Source: an uncultured Clostridia bacterium (GTDB taxonomy: Bacteria > Bacillota > Clostridia > UBA1381). Taken from it: a stretch of DNA of 64,000 nt. The translations under genes and the position numbers were made by a program. Every line of letters begins with the position of its first letter. The first letter of the stretch is position 1. Shown here piece after piece: positions 28,930-37,888 of this stretch. Under the pieces are notes generated by a model that worked only from the letters and a program-made list of their open reading frames with translations, searched no databases and was not told the origin of the DNA. The DNA lies in NCBI GenBank assembly GCA_947624485.1, contig CANQKM010000001.1, positions 310,001 to 374,000 of the forward strand, given 5' to 3'.

Positions 28930-29976
28930 ATGAGTAAGCACGCGAGACTGATGAATTTTTTGTCGAACCTGCCCGATTTCGTTTTTGACTACATAGAGAT
29001 TTCGTACAGCGGCGAGAGCATTAACACGCAGATCGGCTACAGCATCGATATAAAGACGTTTCTCGAATACCTCAGGCAGTTCAAATTCAAGGACGTTGAG
29101 CGGCTCGAGGATTTTACGCTCGCGCATATGGAGCAGGTCACGCTCAGGGATTTAAACGCGTTCACGGCATATCTTAAGGAGTACGAGACGGATACCGTAA
29201 CGATTGACGGCAGGCACGTAAAGCGTGTGCGCAAAAACAGCGCGTACGGCATTAACCGCAAGCTTTCGGGCATACGCGGTCTGTTCGCGTACCTGTACAA
29301 AAACGATTTGATTTCGCAGAACGTTACGGACAAGCTCGATTTTAAGAAGATACACCAGAAGATGAAGCGTCCGCTGACGACGCAGGAGACAATAAATCTG
29401 CTCGACGTTATCTACAACGGCGAAAAATATTACGAGGGACGCGACCTCACCGAGTACAACAACCGCAAGCTGCGCGACATTGCGCTGTTCACGGCGTACC
29501 TCGGCACGGGCTGCCGCGTGAGCGAGCTTATAAACCTCGACGTAAAGGACGTTAGCTTTGACACGTCGTCGTTCGTCGTAACGCGCAAGGGCGGCGACGA
29601 GCAGGAAATATTTATGCCGGTACAGGTGGAAAACGAGCTTTACAATTACATGCAGGAACGCGCGGAAAACAAAAACGCGAAGGACGACGCGCTGTTTTTA
29701 AGCCGTCTCGGTAAGCGCATGACGGCGCAGGGCGTGGAAAAGCTGCTTAAAAAATACTGCGCGACGGTCGGCATATACGACAGCGACAAGGCGCGTCCGC
29801 ACGCGCTTCGGCGAACGTTCGCGTGCAATCTTATAGCCGACGGTGTTGATATAAAAATGGTCGCCGAGCTTATGGGGCATAAAAATATCGAGGTCACGCA
29901 CCGCTACTACACACAGTACGCGATAGAAAGGCGCAAAGAGGTCATGCGCGGATTTGATATTAAGGGAAACAGATAA
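28930..29976 (+). CDS. Tyrosine recombinase / phage-integrase family (XerC/D-like)
   Basis: LGTGCRVSELINLDVKDV, RPHALRRTFACNLIADGVDIKMVAELMGHKNIEVTHRYY; N-terminal SAM-like domain. Confidence 0.92.
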   Translation: MSKHARLMNFLSNLPDFVFDYIEISYSGESINTQIGYSIDIKTFLEYLRQFKFKDVERLEDFTLAHMEQVTLRDLNAFTAYLKEYETDTVTIDGRHVKRVRKNSAYGINRKLSGIRGLFAYLYKNDLISQNVTDKLDFKKIHQKMKRPLTTQETINLLDVIYNGEKYYEGRDLTEYNNRKLRDIALFTAYLGTGCRVSELINLDVKDVSFDTSSFVVTRKGGDEQEIFMPVQVENELYNYMQERAENKNAKDDALFLSRLGKRMTAQGVEKLLKKYCATVGIYDSDKARPHALRRTFACNLIADGVDIKMVAELMGHKNIEVTHRYYTQYAIERRKEVMRGFDIKGNR

Positions 29977-30002
29977 AAAGCGTATCATGCGATACGCTTT
30001 CT
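29975..30002 (+). terminator. Intrinsic terminator after recombinase
   Basis: AAAAAGCGTATC-ATGC-GATACGCTTTCTT. Confidence 0.75.
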
Positions 30003-30022
30003 TCCGGTCTAAGATATTCCTG

Positions 30023-31792
30023 CTACCATGCCAGCGGCTTCATACCCGTAAGGCTGTCCCATACGAATACTTTCGCGTTCGCACCATGGGAGTAAGTTTT
30101 TGTTTCATCGGGTGCGAATGTCTCGGTTTGTGTATGCACATCGCTCAGCGCCCCGTTGGAGTAATCGGCGACAATTACAGCAGCCGATTGAGTATCGGAT
30201 GTGGCATTATGCACTTCAAATGTACTGTCGGTTTTCGTCACCGTAAAAGGCGGTTTTGGAATGGTTATCGCTCCGAAACTTTTGTAAGAAGTTTCGTTTC
30301 CCGCTTTATCGTAAACGTATATATCAGAATAATATATCTCGTTCTCATTATTATGCTCCGAGATATTTATTCTGCAGCTTGCTTCATTCCCCGATATGGT
30401 CGCTTTATGCCATATAATGTCATCTTGACCGTCTTTCGGTGTCCATGAAGGCACCAACACCTTTTCCACTTTTGCATTATCCTTAACTGTGCATTTTACC
30501 GTATATCCGCTGCTGCTCAAATTAACTATTTGAGGATTTGCAAGCTGCGGCGGCTCGGTATCCGGCGGAATACTGACGGTCTTACTACCCAGTAGCTCAT
30601 TATTTCCGTTCCCGATATTTATTCCGTAAATATATACCGGCTGCGAGCCTGTTTTACTTACGGCAATCGTTTCTTCATATCCGTGATAATCTCCCACACC
30701 GTAAGCGGCATTAACATCGGTGCGTAATTTGTCGGCTCTTATGGCTGTTCCCTCCGCATCGGCGGATCCTGCCGGTCCGCCGACATACACATGAACGTCA
30801 ATTTGAGAAGATGTATCGTTGGGATCATACGCCCACCCTCGGACGGTTACGGTTCCGGGATTAGCCGAACATTTGTCAAACGCGCCCACGGGATTTGGAT
30901 TTGTAATATTTACGGTTTTGCTTCCCAGTCTCACATTATCACCGCTGCCAACGTTTATCGCATAAATATAAACGGTCTGCTGTCCTGTTTTGCCTACACT
31001 GATAGTATCTTCAAAGCCGTGATAATCTCCTACTCCATATGCTTTATTCACGTCAGGTCTGTATTTGTTTGCTTTAATGACATGCGCCCCTTCAGCATTA
31101 CCGGAACCTGCTGAGCCGCCAACATATACATGAATATCAAGCTGAGCAGATTTATCATCAGGATCATATGCCCACCCTCCGATTTTAATTGTGCCTATAC
31201 CGCCTGTACAGCTATCTATTGTGCCGGTAGGATTGTTACCACCGCCGCCGCTTCTGTTGGTTATATACCAATAAGCCGAGCAACCCGCCAATTTGCCGGA
31301 TTGTCCGCTTCCGCTCAATATTGAATCAGACAGTTTTATACGCCCCGGCGTTTTCATTGGATCTCCGCAATAAAACGTATCGCTTGAGCTGTCATAATCT
31401 GTTACCAATACGGCGTGCGGCTGCGACGTATTATATATTACAATGCCTTCGGGGTGTTGGTTCAGCATGGAAATCAGTTGTTGTTTTATATTGGAAAAAT
31501 AGTCGTGTCCTACTTTAATTCCGTTATATGTAAAATTGAAATACAATCCCGAACCTTCCCTCCACGCGACTGACCTTAATGAGTTTTCCGTTATCGCCGT
31601 CCAATTTTCATTATCAAGTATAGCTCTTCTCCTAAGCATCATAGCTGCAGAGGCTAAAGTACAGGTATAATTCGTCTGTTGTTTTAGAAATACATCGGAG
31701 TCGTTAATTGACTTTGCCATTACACTATTCACAGGCAGACAAGTAAACAGTACGGCAAACAGCATTATCCACAACAAAATTTTTCTTTTCAT
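30023..31792 (-). CDS. Secreted C39-like papain-fold peptidase with tandem repeat domains
   Basis: Signal peptide; FLKQQTNYTCTLASAAMMLRRR (Cys box), QPHAVLVTDYDSSSDTFYCGDPM (His box); two approx. 110-aa repeats (GGWAYDPDDKSAQLDIHVYVGG / RGWAYDPNDTSSQIDVHVYVGG); Ig-like C-terminus. Confidence 0.75.
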   Translation of the reverse strand: MKRKILLWIMLFAVLFTCLPVNSVMAKSINDSDVFLKQQTNYTCTLASAAMMLRRRAILDNENWTAITENSLRSVAWREGSGLYFNFTYNGIKVGHDYFSNIKQQLISMLNQHPEGIVIYNTSQPHAVLVTDYDSSSDTFYCGDPMKTPGRIKLSDSILSGSGQSGKLAGCSAYWYITNRSGGGGNNPTGTIDSCTGGIGTIKIGGWAYDPDDKSAQLDIHVYVGGSAGSGNAEGAHVIKANKYRPDVNKAYGVGDYHGFEDTISVGKTGQQTVYIYAINVGSGDNVRLGSKTVNITNPNPVGAFDKCSANPGTVTVRGWAYDPNDTSSQIDVHVYVGGPAGSADAEGTAIRADKLRTDVNAAYGVGDYHGYEETIAVSKTGSQPVYIYGINIGNGNNELLGSKTVSIPPDTEPPQLANPQIVNLSSSGYTVKCTVKDNAKVEKVLVPSWTPKDGQDDIIWHKATISGNEASCRINISEHNNENEIYYSDIYVYDKAGNETSYKSFGAITIPKPPFTVTKTDSTFEVHNATSDTQSAAVIVADYSNGALSDVHTQTETFAPDETKTYSHGANAKVFVWDSLTGMKPLAW

Positions 31793-31808
31793 AAAAGCAC
31801 CTCCTGTT

Positions 31809-31881
31809 TTGACATTCCCAAAATGTCAATATTATATGTATTATAGCATATAATAAGGCAAATGACAAGTACTAAATGTCA
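31809..31881. promoter_or_regulatory. Divergent regulatory region with two identical-class operators
   Basis: TGACA-N9-TGTCA at 31810-31828 and 31863-31881 (centres 53 bp apart); reverse-strand extended promoter TTGTCA-N17-TATAAT with TGn lies between and overlaps the second dyad. Confidence 0.7.
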
Positions 31882-31895
31882 AAACGGAGGTATTT

Positions 31896-32144
31896 ATGTT
31901 TAAAAATAAGTCGGAAAAAGGGAAATTAAATATCTGCGGTGAAAATGTTGCAAAATACAGACTTCTTATGCAGCCCAAAATGTCTCAGCGCGCACTCGCG
32001 GATAAACTGCAAATTCTGGGTATTGATGTTGATAAGAACGCGATACAACGAATTGAATGCGGAAAGCGATTTGTTACCGATATTGAGATAGTCGCGTTGG
32101 CAAAGGCATTGAACGTGGATATTCACAGTCTGCTGAAGCAATAA
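31896..32144 (+). CDS. XRE family HTH transcriptional regulator
   Basis: VAKYRLLMQPKMSQRALADKLQILGIDVDKNAIQRIECGKRFVTDIEIVALAKALNVDIHSLLKQ. Confidence 0.88.
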   Translation: MFKNKSEKGKLNICGENVAKYRLLMQPKMSQRALADKLQILGIDVDKNAIQRIECGKRFVTDIEIVALAKALNVDIHSLLKQ

Positions 32145-32188
32145 AAAAATACGGCGATATGATGTATCACCGTATTATATGACTTTCT

Positions 32189-32779
32189 TTATTTCTTAAA
32201 AGTATTTCTTATCATATTCATTATCTTGTTATTTTCAATAAATTCCTCCTGCTTATCGACGAACCAGAGCTTGTCGGAGTCAATATGCTTTACGGAATAG
32301 ATCGTGTCGATAATCATCACAAGCGCTATAAACACCGCCGAACATTCCACAAGCGCGGGATTCATGGTATCAATGACGCCTATCGTCGCGGGGCCTATGA
32401 ATTTCACAAGCGCGACTATTCCGAAGCCGAAAGCGAGCAGGCTTATAATACATATTCTGCCGTTTATGTTGAGCGGCCAGCCGGTGTAGTCCCACCACCT
32501 ACGGTCAAAGAGCTTTTCCAAAAGCCAGCCGACAAAATATTCGAGCGCGCCGCAAACCGCCATACCTACCGTGAAAAGCACGAGCGTGTTCCCCACCCTT
32601 CCCAGAAGCACAAGTCCGAGAAGTCCGCCAATACCGTATATCGGGCAGAAGCAGGTCGTGAGGAAACCGCTGTTCACGCGCCTGCGCTGCTGAACGGTGT
32701 AATACACGCACTCCCACGCCCAGCCTATAAAGCTGAAAAAGGCAAAGCACAGAAAATATTTACACATTTCCATTGTCAT
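32189..32779 (-). CDS. Putative ABC-transporter type IV (CmpB-like) membrane protein
   Basis: FFSFIGWAWECVYYTVQQRRRVNSGFLTTCFCPIYGIGGLLG, LEYFVGWLLEKLFDRRWWDYTGWPLNINGRI. Confidence 0.85.
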   Translation of the reverse strand: MTMEMCKYFLCFAFFSFIGWAWECVYYTVQQRRRVNSGFLTTCFCPIYGIGGLLGLVLLGRVGNTLVLFTVGMAVCGALEYFVGWLLEKLFDRRWWDYTGWPLNINGRICIISLLAFGFGIVALVKFIGPATIGVIDTMNPALVECSAVFIALVMIIDTIYSVKHIDSDKLWFVDKQEEFIENNKIMNMIRNTFKK

Positions 32780-32789
32780 ATATCCCCTC

Positions 32790-33293
32790 TTACATTGCGA
32801 TTATCTGTCTGTATAATTCAGTGTACGCCACAGGGTTCTTTGTAAGCAGGTTCTCATACGGTCTTTTTCTCTTGAACGTCTCGTAGAGTGAGCAATATTT
32901 ATCAACCATGCAGACTATCCACCCTTCGCGGCATTTCGGCGGCATAAGCGTCAAAGGGAACATGTGCTTTTTTATTATTTCCTTTTCCGTGTCCGTCAGC
33001 TCGAAATCCCGATCGGCGTTTACAAGCGCCGCCTTGGGGTGGGTAAAGCCGTGAATTCCGCGTCCGTTTCCGTCATGCCAGTCGTACAAAAAATAATCGT
33101 GCAGCAGCGCGCCGCGGATAAGGTCGGTTTTCTTGTACCTTATACCGAGCATTTCCGCAAGCTTGATGCTGTAATACGCAACGGCAATCGTATGCTTTAA
33201 GCAGCTTGTGCTGCCGTGCTGTGTGTATTCGTCCATTTGCCGCAGCTTTGACTGCTCCGAAAGGCGTTTCATACAGAACATAACAGAATTCAT
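32790..33293 (-). CDS. HD domain phosphohydrolase
   Basis: HTIAVAYYSIKLAEMLGIRYKKTDLIRGALLHDYFLYDWHD. Confidence 0.85.
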   Translation of the reverse strand: MNSVMFCMKRLSEQSKLRQMDEYTQHGSTSCLKHTIAVAYYSIKLAEMLGIRYKKTDLIRGALLHDYFLYDWHDGNGRGIHGFTHPKAALVNADRDFELTDTEKEIIKKHMFPLTLMPPKCREGWIVCMVDKYCSLYETFKRKRPYENLLTKNPVAYTELYRQIIAM

Positions 33294-33473
33294 ATATACA
33301 CCAAACCCTTATGCACTATTCTAACAGATATATTATAACCAAATACGGGTAATATGTCAATGTGAAATTTATGTAAACTCACAAATTGTTATGTGATTGT
33401 AACAATCCATAACAATTTTTAACATTTTTCAACAATTTACGGGTTCCGCCCGAAAACGAAACCCGCTTTAGCG

Positions 33474-35903
33474 TTATTTATCCTGCGCTACTATTATCCG
33501 TATTCTGCCGCCGTTTGACTGCGCCTTGTCGTAATACGCGGTCATGATGTAATCGCCCGATATTGCGTCGTCAAGCGGGATTTTCAGATATGTATTTAAG
33601 TCCCTCTGATAATATACAACAACGCTGTCGCTTAACAGATAATCCTGATAGCCTATCGTCGCTGTGGTGTTCGTGAGGTCTGTTATTTTGCCGGAGTATG
33701 CTGTAAGTGAACGGAAGCTGTCAACATATGTTCCCGATACTTTTATTTTGCATGGTCCCTTAGACGCAGATATATTTGCGCCGTAGCTATACGTGCTGCC
33801 GTCAACCTCTATTGTCAACGTATTTGATACTTGATACTCCTTTTCTGTTGTTACATCTGTTTGTCTCTCTACAAGTTCAAACTGTGGATCACCATTAGCG
33901 TCTGTAATTGGATTTCCTTTATCATCAGTCTTTAGACGCGTATCATATGATGTTTGCTTTTCGCCTGTCGGAACCATCGCTGTTGCAGTACTTTTTTTAG
34001 AGCTTAATACAAATCCGTAAGTATACATATCACCCGTAACTTCCCGAAGTATCAGCTCGTCAATTTCTCCGGCGCTGTTTGTCGAGCTGTAAAGCACACT
34101 TGACGGGTTGATTGTTATTCCGTCAAGGCGCTGCGGATACACTCTTTTGTATGCCGGTATTGCGTCATAATAGGCTTCCGCCGTGTCAAGTATCTTTACG
34201 TCGTCCGCAAGGTACTCACCGCCTATCATTCCCTTTGAAGCGTTGACTTTGCCCGACACGGAGCCGCTTTTGCTCACGGAAAGCATCGCCTGACCGTCTT
34301 TGAACGTTACTCGCACGGCAGAGTTTACCAATGTTTCGCAATCATTTTTTGTCGCGTATTCCCTTGTCGAGCCGTCGGGAGCGACTATTGTCGCATAGTA
34401 GCTTGAATATACGGTGTTGTCGGGATTTGTAAAGTCCTTTTTACCCGCGGCGATTACAAAGCCTGCAGCAGTTCCCGACGATGTACCCGATGATGTGCTT
34501 GCCGAAGCCGAACCCGTTCCGGCTACTCCGGCAATTTCACCCGTTCTGCCCAAGAGAACGGTAACGGTGTCGCCGTACTTAAACGAGCCGCTCGAGGAAA
34601 GCTCGCGGAACGCTTCGACGCCCTCAACGTTATATTCCTTGCCGGATATTGTCACACTCTCCGGCGAATCCTTTGTCGGCGACGCTTTTTCATACACGCC
34701 CGTTACCTTGTCGGTATAGGCGAATACAACGTCAAGAGGCTCGCTGTAGTAAACTATATCGTTCACGCTTACGGCTGAAACCGTACTCTCCACTCCGCCT
34801 CGGAACACCTTTGACGAGCTGTTCGCGCCGACCTGCGCAGTCCAGTTGTCGGACGTGACCTTGACGGGGCCTGTGAGATTATTCGTGTCATACACAACGT
34901 AGTCAACCGAGCCGTTGTCGGTATACTTTACGTTAAGCGTGTCGCCCGTTTTGAGCGAGCCTTTTATCGCGGCGTATGTCGTGCGCGTCTGATTGTTGTA
35001 TACAGCCGCGCCGTCGGGTATGTCTATTTCCTCAAAGCCGCCGCTGCGGTAGCCGACTATAGACGCGTCGGCAAGCACCGAGTACACAAAATACGACTTG
35101 TATCCGTTCGACTTCTTGTCCGCGTCCGGTATGAACGCGACAAGCTCGTCACCGTCTCGCACATATATTGTACCCGTCATTCCCGTAAGGCTGTCAAAGA
35201 AAAACGCACCCTTGTCAAACGTTCCGGCCGACGTGTAAACCTTATCCGCGCCGAGCGAGTCGTCCTCGTTCGCAGTGGCAATCACGTCAACGTTGTCCGT
35301 CTTTGACATGTTGAACACGGGATCCTGCGAGGGACTCGCGGGGATTGACGCTTTAATCGCGTTATATGTAAGCATCATAATCTGACGGCGGTCAAGCTCG
35401 TCGCCTATCGACGCGTTCACGTTGTCAAGAAGGTTTAAGCCCTGCGCCTTTGAAATCTGACCGTATGGGTACGCGTCGGCAAAAGTGCTGTCGTCATAGC
35501 CGAGTACTCGCAGCATAACCGTTACCGCTTCCTCGTATGTGACGGTGTTTTCCGGGCGGTAGGTCGCGTCGAGATAGCCTACCACGTAGCCCGCCGATAC
35601 GGCTGCCCTTATGTAGGGCGCGTACCATTTCGTGTACGGCACGTCGCGGAACGGCGACTGTTTAAGTCCCACCGCGACACTGTCCTTGTTCGGCGACGCG
35701 GCTATCGCTATTTTCGCGAACTCCGCGCGCGACACCTTTTTGTCAAGCATCATGTCGCCGTTTTCATCGCCCTGCATTATTTCAAGCTCGCGCATAAGCA
35801 CCGCCGCGCCTTCCTCCTCCATTGCCGAAAAGGCGTGTGCCGGAAGCATTGCCGGCAGCGCGAGAAGGGATATTGTAATTAAAAGCGAAATTATCCTTTT
35901 CAT
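33474..35903 (-). CDS. S-layer homology (SLH) domain protein
   Basis: Signal peptide MKRIISLLITISLLALPAMLPAHAF; N-terminal SLH repeats (KVSRAEFAKIAIAASPNKDS, PFRDVPYTKWYAPYIRAAVSAGYVVGYLDATYRPENTVTYEEAVTVMLRVLGYDD). Confidence 0.9.
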   Translation of the reverse strand: MKRIISLLITISLLALPAMLPAHAFSAMEEEGAAVLMRELEIMQGDENGDMMLDKKVSRAEFAKIAIAASPNKDSVAVGLKQSPFRDVPYTKWYAPYIRAAVSAGYVVGYLDATYRPENTVTYEEAVTVMLRVLGYDDSTFADAYPYGQISKAQGLNLLDNVNASIGDELDRRQIMMLTYNAIKASIPASPSQDPVFNMSKTDNVDVIATANEDDSLGADKVYTSAGTFDKGAFFFDSLTGMTGTIYVRDGDELVAFIPDADKKSNGYKSYFVYSVLADASIVGYRSGGFEEIDIPDGAAVYNNQTRTTYAAIKGSLKTGDTLNVKYTDNGSVDYVVYDTNNLTGPVKVTSDNWTAQVGANSSSKVFRGGVESTVSAVSVNDIVYYSEPLDVVFAYTDKVTGVYEKASPTKDSPESVTISGKEYNVEGVEAFRELSSSGSFKYGDTVTVLLGRTGEIAGVAGTGSASASTSSGTSSGTAAGFVIAAGKKDFTNPDNTVYSSYYATIVAPDGSTREYATKNDCETLVNSAVRVTFKDGQAMLSVSKSGSVSGKVNASKGMIGGEYLADDVKILDTAEAYYDAIPAYKRVYPQRLDGITINPSSVLYSSTNSAGEIDELILREVTGDMYTYGFVLSSKKSTATAMVPTGEKQTSYDTRLKTDDKGNPITDANGDPQFELVERQTDVTTEKEYQVSNTLTIEVDGSTYSYGANISASKGPCKIKVSGTYVDSFRSLTAYSGKITDLTNTTATIGYQDYLLSDSVVVYYQRDLNTYLKIPLDDAISGDYIMTAYYDKAQSNGGRIRIIVAQDK

Positions 35904-35918
35904 ATTATTTCCTTTCAT

Positions 35919-37091
35919 TTAGTCGTATCTGAGCGCGTCTATCGGGTTTAGCGCCGCCGCCTTGCGCGCGGGCATTACGCCGAAGAACACGCCTATCATC
36001 GCCGATACGGTGAATGATACGATGATCGAGGTCGTTGTCGGGCGAACCGTCAGTTCAAGCAGCACGCCCGCTCCCACGGCGAGCGCGGAGCCGACTATTA
36101 TTCCTACCACTCCGCCCAGACAGCTTAACATTCCCGCCTCTATCACGAATTGGGAAAGTATGTCGCGCTGCTTCGCGCCGAGTGATTTGCGTATGCCTAT
36201 TTCGCGCGTTCTCTCCGTTACGGACACAAGCATAATGTTCATAATGCCTATACCTGCAACCACAAGCGAAATCGCGGCTATCGCGACGAGCATCGCTTCC
36301 ATCATGGACAAAATGCTCGACACCTGGTCGGCTATGGCTTTGAGCGCGGTTATGTTGTAGTAGTCGCTGTCGCCTATCGCCTTGTCGCACATTTCCTCGA
36401 TGAGCGCCTCCGTCTGCTCGACCATGTTCTGATTGAGCGCGTAGACGGCGTAGCTCGACACCTTCGCGTTCTTATTCGTCGAGGTTGCGAGAGTGTACGG
36501 CAGGTATATGCAGTCGTCGTCGCCGCCCTCCTCGGAATCGTCCTTTTCCTCGAGTATGCCGACGACCTCGTAAGGCACGCCCGTTATTTTTATCGTCTGT
36601 CCCAGCGCGTTGCCGCCGAATACCTCTTTGGCTATGTACGTGCCTATTACGCAGACCTTTTGACGCTTTTCTATGTCTATGAACGTAAGCTCGCGTCCGT
36701 ATTCGACGTTGAGCTTTTTAAGTCCGAGATATGATTCGTTCACGCCCGTTGCGGTGCTTTGTAGCGAGTCGTTGCCGTTTTTGATTACCGCCTGCATCGT
36801 GACCGTCGGCGACTGTCCGCGTATTACGTCGGGGTGTTCGTCGGCGAGTGCCTGCACTACCTCCGGCTTTAATTCCTTGTTCGACCTGTCCATCACGTTT
36901 ATGAGAACCGCGTCTATTCCGACGTCCTCAAAAACGCTGTTTACCTCGTTCGTCATGCTGCTCATAAGGCTTACAAGCGATATTACGGCTGTTATTCCGA
37001 TTATTATTCCGAGCATGGTCAGCATCGAGCGCATTTTGTTGCTTAATATGCTCGACACCGCCATCTTAAAGCATTTCCACAGGCTCATCAC
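35919..37091 (-). CDS. MacB-like ABC transporter permease (FtsX family)
   Basis: ALSSILSNKMRSMLTMLGIIIGI-type N-terminus, MacB periplasmic core, IGIMNIMLVSVTERTREIGIRKSLGAKQRDILSQFVIEA. Confidence 0.94.
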   Translation of the reverse strand: MMSLWKCFKMAVSSILSNKMRSMLTMLGIIIGITAVISLVSLMSSMTNEVNSVFEDVGIDAVLINVMDRSNKELKPEVVQALADEHPDVIRGQSPTVTMQAVIKNGNDSLQSTATGVNESYLGLKKLNVEYGRELTFIDIEKRQKVCVIGTYIAKEVFGGNALGQTIKITGVPYEVVGILEEKDDSEEGGDDDCIYLPYTLATSTNKNAKVSSYAVYALNQNMVEQTEALIEEMCDKAIGDSDYYNITALKAIADQVSSILSMMEAMLVAIAAISLVVAGIGIMNIMLVSVTERTREIGIRKSLGAKQRDILSQFVIEAGMLSCLGGVVGIIVGSALAVGAGVLLELTVRPTTTSIIVSFTVSAMIGVFFGVMPARKAAALNPIDALRYD

Positions 37092-37870
37092 GTCGCCCCC
37101 TTTGCTTTCGCGTCCTCGGGAGCTTCCTCGCCCGCGCCGTGCATTTTCATAACGGTAACGTCGCCCTCGACGGGGCCGTCGTAAACTATTTTGCCGTCGG
37201 TTATTCTGATTATGCGCTTCGCGCGCGCGGCTATCGAGTTGTCGTGGGTTATGAGTATGATTGTGTTGCCTTCGCGGTTAAGCTGCTGCAGAAACATCAT
37301 CACTTCCCTGCCCGTGCGCGAGTCGAGCGCGCCGGTAGGCTCGTCGGCAAGTATTACCGACGGATCACCCGCAAGAGCGCGGGCAATAGACACTCTCTGC
37401 TGCTGTCCGCCCGACAATTGTGATGGATAGTTGTGTGCCTTTGACTTCAAGCCCACGCGGTCAAGCGACTCAAGCGCGCGTCTGCGCTGCTCGCTCTCCC
37501 TCATGCCCGCGTAAAGAAGCGGAAGCTGTACGTTTTCGAGTACCGTCAGCTTCGGCAAAAGGTTGTACTGCTGGAATATGAAGCCGAGCATTTTATTGCG
37601 GATTTCGGCAAGCTCATCCTGCGTGTAGTTTGTGATTGCCCTGCCGTTCAGCTTGTATATGCCTTTTGTGGCTACGTCGAGGCAGCCGATTATGTTCATG
37701 CAGGTGGATTTGCCGCTGCCGGACTGTCCGACTATCGCGACAAATTCACCCTTGTCTATGGTGAGCGATATACCGTCGAGCGCGTGTACGCTTACGCCGC
37801 CGGTGCGGTATATCTTATATACGTCTTTCATTTCCACAAGCGGTGGCATATCCTTGTCATCACCTTTCAT
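37088..37870 (-). CDS. ABC transporter ATP-binding protein (MacB/LolD type)
   Basis: VAIVGQSGSGKSTCMNIIGCLD, LSGGQQQRVSIARALAGDPSVILADEPTGALDSRTG; 4-bp overlap with permease. Confidence 0.96.
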   Translation of the reverse strand: MKGDDKDMPPLVEMKDVYKIYRTGGVSVHALDGISLTIDKGEFVAIVGQSGSGKSTCMNIIGCLDVATKGIYKLNGRAITNYTQDELAEIRNKMLGFIFQQYNLLPKLTVLENVQLPLLYAGMRESEQRRRALESLDRVGLKSKAHNYPSQLSGGQQQRVSIARALAGDPSVILADEPTGALDSRTGREVMMFLQQLNREGNTIILITHDNSIAARAKRIIRITDGKIVYDGPVEGDVTVMKMHGAGEEAPEDAKAKGAT

Positions 37871-37888
37871 GTCAGATTAGTAGGAATA

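Noticed and set aside
28626-28930. Invertible promoter switch between the giant gene and recombinase
   Set aside because: No convincing inverted repeat pair was found by eye; kept only as a testable hypothesis for the recombinase.
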